A stretch of DNA of 64,000 bases from Pseudomonas sp. R76 (GCF_009834565.1 NZ_CP019428.1:5332001-5396000); one strand, 5' to 3'. Counted from the first letter of the stretch, positions 51,997-61,005 are shown. Notes: generated from the sequence alone by a model not told the origin. A program made the numbers and translations.

Positions 51997-52929
51997 TCAG
52001 TCCTCAAACTGGCGGCGCTCGGCCTCGATCGCTTCAGCCAGCGCCCGGGCTTCATCTTCCTCGTCGCTCAAAGGCGGCTGTTCAAGAGCGGCAACGGCGG
52101 CCAGGAGTTTTTCACGGGCTTCCGCCACGCCGAGGATATCTTCCTCAGGCTCTGCTTCAGCTTCGACTTCAGGCTCAACTTCAACGTTCACTTGGGTTTC
52201 CGGCTCGGCCGCACCATCGCGCAACAAATCATCGAAGTCGGTCTTGATGCCCTGCTCCATGTCGTCCAGTTCCAGCAACAAGGTGTGGAAACTGGTTTCG
52301 TCTTTCGGTTCTTCCGGCTCGGCGGTGGCGTCGGCCAGTTCCTGCAGGCTGGCCGGGACCGGTGCGTCGTCGAAGTCCAGCACCGGCTCGGCTTCCATCT
52401 CGCGCAGTTCGGCCAACGGCGGCAGGTCATCGAGGTTTTTCAGGTTGAAATGGTCGAGGAATACCTTGGTGGTGGCGAACATGGCCGGCTTGCCGGGCAC
52501 GTCGCGGTAGCCGACGATGCGGATCCACTCGCGCTCCAGCAGCGTCTTGACGATATGGCTGTTGACCGCCACGCCCCGCACATCCTCGATCTCGCCCCGG
52601 GTGATCGGCTGGCGATAGGCGATCAGCGCCATGGTTTCGAGCATCGCCCGCGAATAACGTTGTGGGCGCTCTTCCCACAAGCGGCCGACCCACGGGGAAA
52701 ACTTCTCACGGATCTGCAGGCGATAACCCGACGCCACTTCGCGCAGCTCAAAGGCGCGGCCGTCGCAGGATTTGCGCAAAATCTCCAACGCCTTCTTGAA
52801 CACCGGCGGTTCAGGGCGCTCGGCCTCTTCAAAGAGTTCGAACAGGCGCTCCAGGGATTGCGGTTTACCCGAGGCCAGGAGAAAGGCTTCCAGCAGCGGC
52901 GCCAGTTCGCGGGGTTCAGTCAAATTCAT
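51997..52929 (-). CDS. scpB: Segregation and condensation protein ScpB, with acidic extension
   Basis: A 310-residue kleisin-associated winged-helix protein that works with ScpA and SMC/MksB-type condensins. The N-terminal about 190 residues have the conserved LEAFLLASGKPQSLERLFELF, LETMALIAYRQPITRGEIEDVRGVAVNSHIVKTLLERE and YRDVPGKPAMFATTKVFLDHF. The rest is a Glu/Asp-rich low-complexity tail (EVEPEVEAEAEPEEDILGVAEAR) absent from short ScpBs. Starts 12 bp after scpA. Confidence 0.93.
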   Translation of the reverse strand: MNLTEPRELAPLLEAFLLASGKPQSLERLFELFEEAERPEPPVFKKALEILRKSCDGRAFELREVASGYRLQIREKFSPWVGRLWEERPQRYSRAMLETMALIAYRQPITRGEIEDVRGVAVNSHIVKTLLEREWIRIVGYRDVPGKPAMFATTKVFLDHFNLKNLDDLPPLAELREMEAEPVLDFDDAPVPASLQELADATAEPEEPKDETSFHTLLLELDDMEQGIKTDFDDLLRDGAAEPETQVNVEVEPEVEAEAEPEEDILGVAEAREKLLAAVAALEQPPLSDEEDEARALAEAIEAERRQFED

Positions 52930-52941
52930 CGATTCAGCTCT

Positions 52942-53760
52942 TTATTCGGCTCGCGCCCGCACGTGGATAGCCGCAAAAGGCTCATTCTGGACCAGCTCGA
53001 CCAAGGATTCCTTGACCAGCTCAAGGATCGCCATAAAGGTCACAACCACCCCCAGGCGCCCTTCTTCTTTGGTAAACAGCTCGACAAAGGGTACAAACCC
53101 GCCGCCCTTGAGGCGTTCGAGCACATCGCTCATGCGCTCACGGGTCGACAGCGCCTCGCGGCTGACCTGGTGGCTTTCAAACATATCGCCACGGCGCAGA
53201 ACCTCAGCCATGGACATCAGCAATTCTTCCAGGCTGACGTCCGGCAGCAGCTTGCGCGCCCGCGCTTCCGGGGCGTCGAGCTTGGGCACCACCACGTCAC
53301 GCCCGACGCGGCTCAAGCCGTCAATGCCTTCGGCAGCCGCTTTGAAGCGTTCGTACTCTTGCAGGCGACGGATCAGCTCGGCGCGCGGGTCGTCCTCTTC
53401 GGCTTCGATGGTCTCCGAGCGCGGCAACAGCATGCGCGACTTGATCTCGGCGAGCATGGCAGCCATCACCAGGTACTCGGCGGCCAGCTCCAGGCGCACC
53501 GACTGCATCAGCTCGACATACCCCATGTATTGGCGGGTGATTTCCGCCACCGGGATATCCAGGATATTGATGTTCTGCTTGCGGATCAGGTACAGCAGCA
53601 AGTCCAGCGGGCCTTCAAAGGCCTCAAGAAAGACCTCCAGGGCGTCCGGCGGGATGTACAGGTCCAGCGGCATTTCCATGACCGCCTGGCCATACACCAT
53701 GGCAAAAGGCAGTTCCTGCTGGGCGCCGGCCTGGCTGTCGACGGTTTCCACGACCGACAT
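52942..53760 (-). CDS. scpA: Segregation and condensation protein ScpA
   Basis: A 272-residue kleisin linking SMC heads. Visible are the conserved FEGPLDLLLYLIRKQNINILDIPVAEITRQYMGYVELMQ (N-terminal helix-turn), EYLVMAAMLAEIKSRMLLPR, and the C-terminal winged-helix VTFMAILELVKESLVELVQNEPFAAIHVRAR. The ATG directly follows the TGA of the YciO-type gene (TGAATG), so translation is coupled. Confidence 0.95.
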   Translation of the reverse strand: MSVVETVDSQAGAQQELPFAMVYGQAVMEMPLDLYIPPDALEVFLEAFEGPLDLLLYLIRKQNINILDIPVAEITRQYMGYVELMQSVRLELAAEYLVMAAMLAEIKSRMLLPRSETIEAEEDDPRAELIRRLQEYERFKAAAEGIDGLSRVGRDVVVPKLDAPEARARKLLPDVSLEELLMSMAEVLRRGDMFESHQVSREALSTRERMSDVLERLKGGGFVPFVELFTKEEGRLGVVVTFMAILELVKESLVELVQNEPFAAIHVRARAE

Positions 53761-54390
53761 TCAGGCCTCGACCATAAACGGCGTCGGGTCGCCGCAGCCC
53801 ACACGCACCACTTCCGGCTCGCCGTCGGCCAGGTTGATCACGGTTGAAGCCTTGTTGCCGCCGTAGCCGCCATCAATGATCAGGTCGACGTGTTTTTCCA
53901 GCAGGCGGCGCATTTCGTAAGGGTCGTACAGCGGCTCTTCTTCACCGGGCAGGATCAACGACACACTCATCAACGGCTCACCCAGTTCCGCCAGCAACGC
54001 CAGGGCAATCGGGTGCTCCGGCACGCGCAGGCCGATGGTGCGCTTCTTCGGGTGCAGCAACAGGCGCGGCACCTCGCGGGTGGCATTCAGGATAAAGGTG
54101 TAGGGCCCCGGCGTGTGGGCCTTGAGCAGGCGGAAGGTGCCGGTGTCGACCTTGGCGAACAGCCCCAGTTGGGACAAATCGCTGCAGATCAGCGCAAAGT
54201 TGTGGTTCTTGTCCAGGTCACGCAGACGTCTTACACGTTCAACCGCGCTTTTATCGCCGATCTGGCAACCAATCGCGTAGGACGAATCCGTTGGGTAGAT
54301 CACCACGCCACCGGCGCGGATGATCTCCACGGCCTGTTTAATCAGGCGCGCTTGAGGGTTTTCCGGATGAATCTGGAAGAATTGACTCAC
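53761..54390 (-). CDS. Sua5/YciO/YrdC-family protein
   Basis: A 209-residue protein of the L-threonylcarbamoyladenylate synthase superfamily. The core fold is visible: GGVVIYPTDSSYAIGCQIGD, RRLRDLDKNHNFALICSDLSQL, PGPYTFILNATREVPR and TIGLRVPEHPIALALL. The YciO branch lacks the tRNA t6A role shown for TsaC/Sua5, and this protein looks closer to YciO. The GTG at 54388-54390 (VSQFFQIHPEN) is chosen to match the family N-terminus; there is AGGT upstream. It is second in the leftward operon. Confidence 0.88.
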   Translation of the reverse strand: MSQFFQIHPENPQARLIKQAVEIIRAGGVVIYPTDSSYAIGCQIGDKSAVERVRRLRDLDKNHNFALICSDLSQLGLFAKVDTGTFRLLKAHTPGPYTFILNATREVPRLLLHPKKRTIGLRVPEHPIALALLAELGEPLMSVSLILPGEEEPLYDPYEMRRLLEKHVDLIIDGGYGGNKASTVINLADGEPEVVRVGCGDPTPFMVEA

Positions 54391-54403
54391 GTGTTCTACC
54401 TGT

Positions 54404-55267
54404 TCAGACGGTGGCAATAATGGGGTCATGCTTGAATCGCCCCCACAACAGCGGCAGGTCTTCCGGGACTTGGCGGTACTCGCCAATCTCGGACCAGCCG
54501 CCTGGGCCATGAAAATCACTGCCGGCACTGACCAGCAGACCAAATTCGCGGGCAAGAATCGCCAGGCTACCCACCTGTTCGGCGGGTTGGTGCCCGTTGA
54601 CCACTTCGATTGCGTGGCCGCCCGCTCCAATATAGTCGCCAATCAGCTTGCGGCGCTTGCTGCGGGTGAAATCGTAATGCCAGGGATGCGCCAGGCTGAC
54701 CCAGGCCCCCGAGGCCCGCAGGGTGCCGACGGTGTCTTCCAGGGTCGGCCAGTGTTGCTTGACGTCACCCAACTTGCCGGCGCCCAGCCATTTGCGGAAC
54801 GCTTCGGCGCGGTCCTTGACGAAACCTTCACGCACCATCCAGTCGGCAAAGTGCGGCCGGGCCGGTGCATTGCCGCTGTCGCCCAGTTCCTGCTGGATGG
54901 CGCGAGCGCCGTCGAGCGCATTGGGCATGCCCTTAAGGCTGAGTTTGCGGCTTATTTCTTCGGACCGCAGCCAGCGGCCATCGTGCAATTGGGCGATGGC
55001 GGCGACCAGCGCCGGGGCGTTTTGATCAAAGCCGTAGCCGAGCACATGAATGGTGGCGCCGCCCCAGGTGCAGGACAATTCCACGCCGTTGACCAGTTGC
55101 ATGCCCAGGGCCTGGGCCGCTTCGCGGGCCTCATCGAGGCCTTCGAGGGTGTCGTGGTCGGTCAACGACAGGACTCGCACGCCTTTTTCAAACGCACGCG
55201 CAACCAGTACCGCGGGCGCCAGGGCGCCGTCGGAGGCCGTGCTGTGGCAGTGCAAATCAACATTCAC
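54404..55267 (-). CDS. rnm: PHP-domain 5'-3' exoribonuclease RNase AM-like (YciV)
   Basis: A 287-residue metal-dependent phosphoesterase. The PHP motifs are VDLHCHSTASDG, LSLTDHDTLEGL, GVELSCTWGGATIHVLGYG, ARPHFADWMV and AGSDFHGPG, giving the usual trinuclear metal site. E. coli YciV (RNase AM) trims the 5' end of 23S, 16S and 5S rRNA and also acts on 3',5'-pAp. The GTG at 55265-55267 fits the family start. It heads the leftward operon with the YciO-type gene, scpA, scpB, DUF1289 and rluB. Confidence 0.88.
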   Translation of the reverse strand: MNVDLHCHSTASDGALAPAVLVARAFEKGVRVLSLTDHDTLEGLDEAREAAQALGMQLVNGVELSCTWGGATIHVLGYGFDQNAPALVAAIAQLHDGRWLRSEEISRKLSLKGMPNALDGARAIQQELGDSGNAPARPHFADWMVREGFVKDRAEAFRKWLGAGKLGDVKQHWPTLEDTVGTLRASGAWVSLAHPWHYDFTRSKRRKLIGDYIGAGGHAIEVVNGHQPAEQVGSLAILAREFGLLVSAGSDFHGPGGWSEIGEYRQVPEDLPLLWGRFKHDPIIATV

Positions 55268-55354
55268 GGGAGTGTGTAACCTCAAGTCAGCTGGCGCTTT
55301 CGCTACCAAGGATGTTTGTTATTATGCCGCCACATCCAGCTTCTGGCTCTTACT

Positions 55355-55951
55355 GTGAAACAATTCATCGACTTCATCCCGCTGTTGCTGTTTTTCATCG
55401 TTACCAAACTCGACCCCAGGGTCATCGATATCGCCGGTCACGAACTGACGTTCGGGGGCATCTACAGCGCCACCGCCGTGCTGATCATCAGCTCTATCGT
55501 GGTCTACGGCGCCATCTTCATCTCCCAGCGCAAGCTGGAAAAAAGCCAATGGCTGACCCTCATCGCCTGCCTGGTCTTCGGCGGCCTGACCCTGGCCTTC
55601 CACAGCGAAACCTTCCTTAAATGGAAAGCCCCGGTGGTGAACTGGCTGTTCGCGCTGGTGTTTATCGGCAGCCACTTCATCGGTGATCGCCTGCTGATCA
55701 AGCGGATCATGGGCCATGCGCTGACATTGCCGGACCCGGTGTGGACGCGTTTGAACGTGGCCTGGATCGTGTTTTTCCTGTTCTGCGGCGCCGCCAACCT
55801 GTTCGTGGCCTTTACCTTTCAAGCCTACTGGGTCGACTTCAAAGTCTTCGGCAGCCTGGGCATGACCGTCTTGTTCCTGATCGGCCAAGGCATCTACCTG
55901 TCGCGCCACCTGCATGACACCGCCCCTACCACGCCGAAAACAGAGGACTGA
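55355..55951 (+). CDS. yciB: YciB-type inner-membrane septation protein
   Basis: A 198-residue membrane protein with about five helices ([19 protein letters not shown] at the start, [23 protein letters not shown] at the end). This is the IspZ/YciB family, linked to cell envelope and division. The GTG at 55355 ([14 protein letters not shown]) matches the family start. It is divergent from the RNase AM-like gene. It ends one base before the yciI start. Confidence 0.92.
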   Translation: MKQFIDFIPLLLFFIVTKLDPRVIDIAGHELTFGGIYSATAVLIISSIVVYGAIFISQRKLEKSQWLTLIACLVFGGLTLAFHSETFLKWKAPVVNWLFALVFIGSHFIGDRLLIKRIMGHALTLPDPVWTRLNVAWIVFFLFCGAANLFVAFTFQAYWVDFKVFGSLGMTVLFLIGQGIYLSRHLHDTAPTTPKTED

Positions 55952-55952
55952 C

Positions 55953-56252
55953 ATGCTCTACGCCATCATTGCTACCGACGTTGCCAACTCGCTGGAAAAA
56001 CGCCTGAGCGTGCGCCCGGCGCACCTCGAACGCCTGAAAGTGCTGCAAGCCGAAGGCCGCCTCGTACTGGCGGGCCCGCACCCGGCGGTCGACAGCAATG
56101 ACGCGGGCGCGGCGGGTTTTACCGGCAGCCTGATCGTTGCCGAGTTCGCCTCGCTGGCGGATGCCCAGGCCTGGGCCAAGGCCGATCCGTATATCGCGGC
56201 GGGCGTCTACGCCGATGTGGTGATCAAGCCGTTCAAGCAAGTCCTGCCTTGA
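55953..56252 (+). CDS. yciI: YciI-family protein
   Basis: A 99-residue dimeric alpha/beta protein of the ferredoxin-like YciI fold. The His-Asp pair is seen in [15 protein letters not shown] and [14 protein letters not shown], and the end [21 protein letters not shown] is typical. Function in the cell is unknown. AGAGGA lies upstream of the ATG. It follows yciB directly, as in many gammaproteobacteria. Confidence 0.93.
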   Translation: MLYAIIATDVANSLEKRLSVRPAHLERLKVLQAEGRLVLAGPHPAVDSNDAGAAGFTGSLIVAEFASLADAQAWAKADPYIAAGVYADVVIKPFKQVLP

Positions 56253-56372
56253 ACGCGCTTTCTTTAATAAAGCCGCGCCGAGCCTAATCGGTTCGGCGCG
56301 CTCCTAATTGCTCATTATTCTCGGTAACCTGCCGACAACGTTCTGAATATTCGTGTGGAATCAGGAGTTCCG

Positions 56373-56780
56373 ATGCGCTTACGTCAGTTGTGTCTGTTGG
56401 CAGTGTTAACGATCGGGGCTGCGGCCCACGCTGAAGAAACCTCGAACACCGGCAGTTCCACGCCCCTGTCCTTGAGTGCCGGCAGCCAGATCACCGAATT
56501 GCAGCAGCGCTTGAAAGAAAGCGAACGCCTGCGTGAAGAACTGAGCAAGCAACTGCAAACCGCAGACGCTGCCCGCGAAAGCGCCCAACTGAGTCGCTTG
56601 CGCCAAGAGAACCAACGCCTCACCCAGCAACTCAAAGAAACACAGGGCGGCGCCTTGACCCGCTGGCTGACCGAGCAACAGCAATGGTTTGTCACCGGTG
56701 GCGCCGTTGCACTGATCGCGTTGCTGTGCGGAATCTTCGCCAGCGGTGGGCACCGTCGCCGTCGACAATGGCTAAATTGA
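56373..56780 (+). CDS. Exported coiled-coil protein with C-terminal membrane anchor
   Basis: A 135-residue protein: Sec signal peptide (LCLLAVLTIGAAAHAEE), a Glu/Gln/Leu coiled coil (about 35-95, SQITELQQRLKESERLREEL) and a C-terminal membrane helix (FVTGGAVALIALLCGIFASGG) before an Arg-rich end. This is the C-terminal half of the YgiM/TIGR04211 type without the SH3 domain. It ends seven bases before cpxR, suggesting one operon and a role in envelope sensing. Confidence 0.78.
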   Translation: MRLRQLCLLAVLTIGAAAHAEETSNTGSSTPLSLSAGSQITELQQRLKESERLREELSKQLQTADAARESAQLSRLRQENQRLTQQLKETQGGALTRWLTEQQQWFVTGGAVALIALLCGIFASGGHRRRRQWLN

Positions 56781-56787
56781 GTGAGTC

Positions 56788-57465
56788 ATGAGCGAGCTGT
56801 TACTGATAGATGATGACCAGGAGCTCTGTGAGCTGCTGACCAGTTGGCTAAGCCAGGAAGGTTTCCAGGTGCGCGCCTGCCACGATGGCTTGAGCGCGCG
56901 CAAAGCCTTGGCCGACAGCGCCCCGGCGGCCGTGGTACTCGACGTGATGCTGCCCGACGGCAGTGGCCTGGAGTTGCTCAAGCAATTGCGCAACGACCAC
57001 CCGGAACTGCCGGTGCTGATGCTCTCGGCCCGTGGCGAGCCACTGGACCGCATCCTCGGCCTGGAACTGGGCGCCGACGATTACCTGGCCAAGCCCTGCG
57101 ACCCACGCGAGCTGACAGCGCGGCTGCGCGCCGTATTGCGCCGCAGCCACCCGGCTGCCGTGTCGACGCAGTTGGAGCTGGGTGACCTGTGCTTCAGCCC
57201 GGTGCGTGGCGTGGTGACGATCGATGAACAGGAATTCGCCCTCACCGTCTCCGAAAGCCGCCTGCTCGAAGCCTTGCTGCGCCAGCCCGGCGAGCCGCTG
57301 GACAAGCAGGAACTGGCGCAGATCGCCCTGGGCCGCAAACTGACACTCTATGACCGCAGCCTGGACATGCACGTCAGCAACCTGCGCAAGAAAATCGGCC
57401 CACACCCGGATGGCCGGCCACGGATCGTGGCGTTGCGCAGTCGCGGCTACTACTACAGCCTTTAA
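56788..57465 (+). CDS. cpxR: OmpR-family response regulator, CpxR-like
   Basis: A 225-residue regulator. The receiver domain has the acidic pocket (DDD at 8-10), phospho-acceptor D52 in VVLDVMLPDGSG, and K102 in DDYLAKP. The C-terminal winged helix shows ALTVSESRLLEALLRQPGEPLDKQELAQIALGRKLTLYDRSLDMHVSNLRKKIG. The partner kinase lies two genes downstream, with a CpxP-like gene between, as in the P. aeruginosa CpxRA locus. Two GTAAA-type half sites lie upstream of the CpxP-like gene. Confidence 0.92.
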   Translation: MSELLLIDDDQELCELLTSWLSQEGFQVRACHDGLSARKALADSAPAAVVLDVMLPDGSGLELLKQLRNDHPELPVLMLSARGEPLDRILGLELGADDYLAKPCDPRELTARLRAVLRRSHPAAVSTQLELGDLCFSPVRGVVTIDEQEFALTVSESRLLEALLRQPGEPLDKQELAQIALGRKLTLYDRSLDMHVSNLRKKIGPHPDGRPRIVALRSRGYYYSL

Positions 57466-57480
57466 GCTGCTTAAAGAGGG

Positions 57481-57588
57481 TTCCCACGCTCCGCGTGGGA
57501 ACGCCGCCTGGGACGCTCCGCGTCCCGTTGCGCATGGGTGACGCAGAGCGTCACGGTATGCGTTACCACGCGGAGCGTGGGAACGATC
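57481..57588. repeat. Four-hairpin intergenic repeat (family B), copy 5
   Basis: Starts TTCCCACGCTCCGCGTGGGA and ends GCGTGGGAACGATC; the left GATCG of the full element is missing. It lies between cpxR and the CpxP-like gene, inside the Cpx locus. Confidence 0.85.
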
Positions 57589-57633
57589 AACTCACCCGCC
57601 TTGAACGTTTTGTCAGCGCCCACCAAAAACCTC

Positions 57634-57649
57634 TTTACCCAAGCTTTAC
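57634..57649 (-). promoter_or_regulatory. Candidate CpxR box upstream of the CpxP-like gene
   Basis: Two TTTAC copies (57634-57638, 57645-57649), i.e. GTAAA-N6-GTAAA on the minus strand. CpxR sites are paired GTAAA repeats. It is 81 bp upstream of the CpxP-like start codon, so CpxR could activate that gene and the kinase behind it. Confidence 0.6.
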
Positions 57650-57729
57650 CCACACCTGACCGCCGCTGACCTTGATCTCCGTAATCTACTCACATCCGGA
57701 CTCACCGGAATAGAGACAGGAGAATCACC

Positions 57730-58194
57730 ATGCGCAAGACCCTTATCGCTTTGATGTTCGCCGCTGCCCTGCCCACCGTTGCCATGGCCGCAGCGCCAGA
57801 AGGCCCAGGCCCGATGGGCGGCCCTGAAGGCCACATGATGGGTGGCCCGGGCCACGGTGGTGAACACGGTCCGCGTGGCAAAGGCGGCCCCTTCAGCCAG
57901 CTCGACCTGAGCCGCGAACAACGCGAGCAAATCGGCAAGCTGATGGGCGAACAATGGCACGGTCGCAAAGAGATCGTCCGCAAGTACCTGGACAAACTGC
58001 CCGCCGCTGACCAGCAAGCCATGAAGAACGAAATGGCTGCCGCCAAGCAGAAAACCCAGGCTGACATCCGTGCCGTGCTGAAACCCGATCAACAGAAGAA
58101 ATTCGACGAGATCGTCAAGAAACAAGCCGAGCGCCGTGCCGAGTGGAAGGAATTCCAGGCCTGGAAAGCCCAACAGCCGCAAAAAGCGCAATAA
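57730..58194 (+). CDS. Periplasmic Spy/CpxP-like (LTXXQ-type) protein
   Basis: A 154-residue periplasmic protein with a signal peptide (MRKTLIALMFAAALPTVAMA), a Gly/Pro/His/Met-rich segment (PGPMGGPEGHMMGGPGHGGE, possibly metal-binding) and a helical domain with two LTXXQ-like repeats (LDLSREQREQIGKLM and LKPDQQKKFDEIV). Spy/CpxP proteins act as ATP-independent chaperones and as inhibitors of CpxA. Placed between cpxR and cpxA, it is likely the Cpx accessory protein. The GACAGGAGAATC ribosome site is good. Confidence 0.88.
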   Translation: MRKTLIALMFAAALPTVAMAAAPEGPGPMGGPEGHMMGGPGHGGEHGPRGKGGPFSQLDLSREQREQIGKLMGEQWHGRKEIVRKYLDKLPAADQQAMKNEMAAAKQKTQADIRAVLKPDQQKKFDEIVKKQAERRAEWKEFQAWKAQQPQKAQ

Positions 58195-58212
58195 TGCGTT
58201 AGCTTCACTCCC

Positions 58213-58244
58213 CAGCCCAGTGGCTTACGCCGCTGGGCTTTTCC
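58213..58244 (+). terminator. Attenuator-like hairpin between the CpxP-like and kinase genes
   Basis: AGCCCAGTGGC-TTAC-GCCGCTGGGCT followed by TTTT, 18 bp after the CpxP-like stop and 17 bp before the kinase GTG. It may reduce expression of the kinase relative to the CpxP-like protein. Confidence 0.75.
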
Positions 58245-58260
58245 TGCTTGAGGGTTTCCT

Positions 58261-59604
58261 GTGCGTTCATTGTTCTGGCGCATCCTGGCCAGTTTCTGGC
58301 TGGCCATCGCCCTGGTTGCCGGGTTGTCGATCCTGCTGGGGCATATGCTCAACCAGGACGCCTGGATTCTCAGCCGCCACCCTGGCCTCAACAACTTGGC
58401 GCAGGAGTGGACGCAACTCTACGAAGCCCAGGGCGAGGACGCTGCCCAGGATTTGCTGCAACAACGCAAGCGCCAGTACCACATCGACGTGCAAGTGCTG
58501 AATGAAAGCGGCGATCCGGTGGTGCGCGGCACCTTCCCACGGCGTGCGGCGGCGTTTGAGGCCCGGCAGAATGACAGCAAGGACGGCCACCTGCCCTGGC
58601 GCCGCCTGACCGCTGAGTACACCAGCGAAAAAACCGGTGACACTTACCTGCTGATCTACCGCATCCCGCACCCGGAACTGGACGAATGGCACCGCAGCAG
58701 CCTGACGTGGCCGTTGAGCGCGCTGGCGATTGCGCTGGTGGTGTTGACGCTGTTCAGCCTGCTGGTGACGCTGTCCATCACCCGCCCGCTCAGCCGCCTG
58801 CGCGGCGCGGTGCATGACCTCGGCCAGGCCACCTACCAGCAAAACAGCCTGGCGAAGTTGGCCAACCGGCGCGATGAGTTCGGCGTGCTGGCTACTGATT
58901 TCAACCGCATGGGCGCACGCCTGCAAAGCCTGATCGGCAGCCAGCGCCAGTTGCTGCGCGACGTGTCCCACGAGTTGCGCTCGCCGCTCGCCCGGCTGCG
59001 CATTGCCCTGGCCCTGGCCGAACGCGCCAGCCCCGAAGAGCGCGAACGACTCTGGCCACGCCTGACCCGCGAGTGCGACCGCCTGGAGGCGCTGATCAGC
59101 GAAATCCTGGTGTTGGCCCGCGTCGATGCCGACAACGCCAGCGCCGAAGACATCGACCTCAACCCGCTGCTCAAGACCCTGCAAAAAGACGCCCAGCTCA
59201 GCGCGCCGGAGCAGGTGGTGCAACTGAACGCCGAGGCCGACCTGCACCTCAAGGGCTGGCCCACCATGATCGAGCGCGCGGTGGATAACCTGCTGCGCAA
59301 TGCCCAGCGCTTTAACCCGCCGGGGCAGCCGATAGAAATGCACGCCCATCGCGCGGGTGAAAGAATCTTCATCAGCGTGCGTGACCACGGCCCAGGCGTT
59401 GACGCCGAACACCTGAGCCAACTGGGTGAGCCGTTTTACCGCGCCCCCGGGCAAACCGCCCAGGGCCACGGTTTGGGCCTGGCCATCGCGCGGCGCGCCG
59501 CCGAACGCCATGGCGGCAGCCTGATCCTGGCGAACCATGCCGAGGGTGGCTTTATCGCCAGCATCGACTTGCCGTTGGAGCCGGGAGTTGTCACACCGGT
59601 GTGA
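58261..59604 (+). CDS. cpxA: Sensor histidine kinase, CpxA-like
   Basis: A 447-residue inner-membrane kinase: first helix FWRILASFWLAIALVAGLSILL, periplasmic sensor (about 30-148), second helix LTWPLSALAIALVVLTLFSLLVT, HAMP, then the dimerisation helix with phospho-His H237 (LLRDVSHELRSPLARLRIAL). The ATPase has an N box (RAVDNLLRNAQRF), G1 (DHGPGVDAEHL) and G2 (GHGLGLAIARRAAERHGG). The start is GTG at 58261. It pairs with the response regulator two genes upstream. Confidence 0.93.
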   Translation: MRSLFWRILASFWLAIALVAGLSILLGHMLNQDAWILSRHPGLNNLAQEWTQLYEAQGEDAAQDLLQQRKRQYHIDVQVLNESGDPVVRGTFPRRAAAFEARQNDSKDGHLPWRRLTAEYTSEKTGDTYLLIYRIPHPELDEWHRSSLTWPLSALAIALVVLTLFSLLVTLSITRPLSRLRGAVHDLGQATYQQNSLAKLANRRDEFGVLATDFNRMGARLQSLIGSQRQLLRDVSHELRSPLARLRIALALAERASPEERERLWPRLTRECDRLEALISEILVLARVDADNASAEDIDLNPLLKTLQKDAQLSAPEQVVQLNAEADLHLKGWPTMIERAVDNLLRNAQRFNPPGQPIEMHAHRAGERIFISVRDHGPGVDAEHLSQLGEPFYRAPGQTAQGHGLGLAIARRAAERHGGSLILANHAEGGFIASIDLPLEPGVVTPV

Positions 59605-59645
59605 TGATCTTCTATAGTGGCCCTTCTCTAAACGGAGGGCCTTTG

Positions 59646-60995
59646 ATGACTGACCTGCTGACACCCATCCAAGCCGCACTCGATCTACCGCACACCGCGC
59701 TGACCTTCAGCGAAGCCGGCGCCCTGCCCTCGACCTTTGCCGTGACCGAACTGGCCAGCGCCAGCCTCGGTGCCGCCGGCCAGGCCGTCGCTCAACTGAT
59801 CCAGCAACAAACCGGGCGCTTGCCCAGCGTCAGTGTCGACCGGCGCCTGGCCTCGTTCTGGTTTTCGTCCTCGCTGCGCCCGGTAGGCTGGCAAACGCCG
59901 CCGCTGTGGGACCCGGTAGCCGGCGACTACGCCTGCGCCGATGGCTGGATTCGCCTGCACACCAATGCGCCACACCACCGTGCCGCCGCCGAGCGGGTGC
60001 TGGGCAAGGTCAATGACCGCGCCGAGATGGCCAGCAAAGTCGCGGCCTGGAATGCGGCCGAACTGGAGCAGGCGATTGTCGATGCCGGTGGCTGCGCGGC
60101 GCAGATGCGTTCGTGGCAAGCCTGGCAAACCCACCCTCAAGGGCTGGCGGTGAACGCAGAGGCATTGGTGCAGCGTGAGACCTTCGACACCACCACCGAC
60201 AAACCCTGGCTTGGCTCGGTGGCGCGGCCACTGGCCGGCATCAAGGTGCTGGACCTGACGCGCGTATTGGCCGGTCCCGTGGCCAGTCGTTTTCTCGCCG
60301 GGCTCGGCGCCAATGTGCTGCGCATCGACTCACCGAGCTGGAACGAACCCGGCGTAGTGCCGGAAATGACCTTGGGCAAACGCTGCGCGCGCCTCGACCT
60401 GAAAAGCCACGAGGGCCGAGAGGTGTTTGAAAGCCTGCTCAAGGACGCCGACATTCTGTTCCACGGCTACCGCGCCGACGCCCTTGAACAACTGGGCTAC
60501 ACCGCCACGCAGCTGCAAACCCTCGCCCCCGGCCTGATCGACGTGAGCCTCAATGCCTACGGCTGGAGCGGCCCGTGGCGTAACCGTCGCGGCTTCGACA
60601 GCCTGGTGCAGATGAGCAGCGGGATAGCCGACGCGGGCATGGCCTGGAAGCAGTCGGATAAACCGGTGCCGCTGCCGCTGCAGGCGCTGGATCACGCCAC
60701 CGGGTATTTGATGGCGGCCAGCGCGCTTCAGGCATTGAGCGAACGCTTGAAATCCGGGCGCGGCGGGTCGGCGCGGTTATCGTTGGCGCGTACGGCGAAG
60801 TTGTTGGTGGAGGCCGGGCAAGTGCCGGAGCAGCCAGCGTTGCGGGCCGAAGAGCCGGGCGATCAGGGCTTGGTGGTGGAGCACACGGCCTGGGGCCAGG
60901 CCCATCGCCTGCTGGCGCCGGTGAGCATCAGCGGTACGCCGTTGCAGTGGGATTTGCCGGCCGGGGAATTGGGCTCGCATCGGGCTCAGTGGTGA
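59646..60995 (+). CDS. CaiB/BaiF-type CoA-transferase (family III)
   Basis: A 449-residue protein. The family III CoA-transferase core is in the second half: PLAGIKVLDLTRVLAGPVASRFLAGLGANVLRIDSP, then RCARLDLKSHEGREVFESLL and GLIDVSLNAYGWSGPWRNRRGFDSLVQMSSGIA. The usual catalytic Asp position lies in the GFDSLVQ region. The N-terminal about 180 residues are a second related half, so the protein is a fused or duplicated type. It has GGAGG nine bases upstream of ATG 59646. Substrate unknown. Confidence 0.87.
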   Translation: MTDLLTPIQAALDLPHTALTFSEAGALPSTFAVTELASASLGAAGQAVAQLIQQQTGRLPSVSVDRRLASFWFSSSLRPVGWQTPPLWDPVAGDYACADGWIRLHTNAPHHRAAAERVLGKVNDRAEMASKVAAWNAAELEQAIVDAGGCAAQMRSWQAWQTHPQGLAVNAEALVQRETFDTTTDKPWLGSVARPLAGIKVLDLTRVLAGPVASRFLAGLGANVLRIDSPSWNEPGVVPEMTLGKRCARLDLKSHEGREVFESLLKDADILFHGYRADALEQLGYTATQLQTLAPGLIDVSLNAYGWSGPWRNRRGFDSLVQMSSGIADAGMAWKQSDKPVPLPLQALDHATGYLMAASALQALSERLKSGRGGSARLSLARTAKLLVEAGQVPEQPALRAEEPGDQGLVVEHTAWGQAHRLLAPVSISGTPLQWDLPAGELGSHRAQW

Positions 60996-61005
60996 CTTGA
61001 GATTG

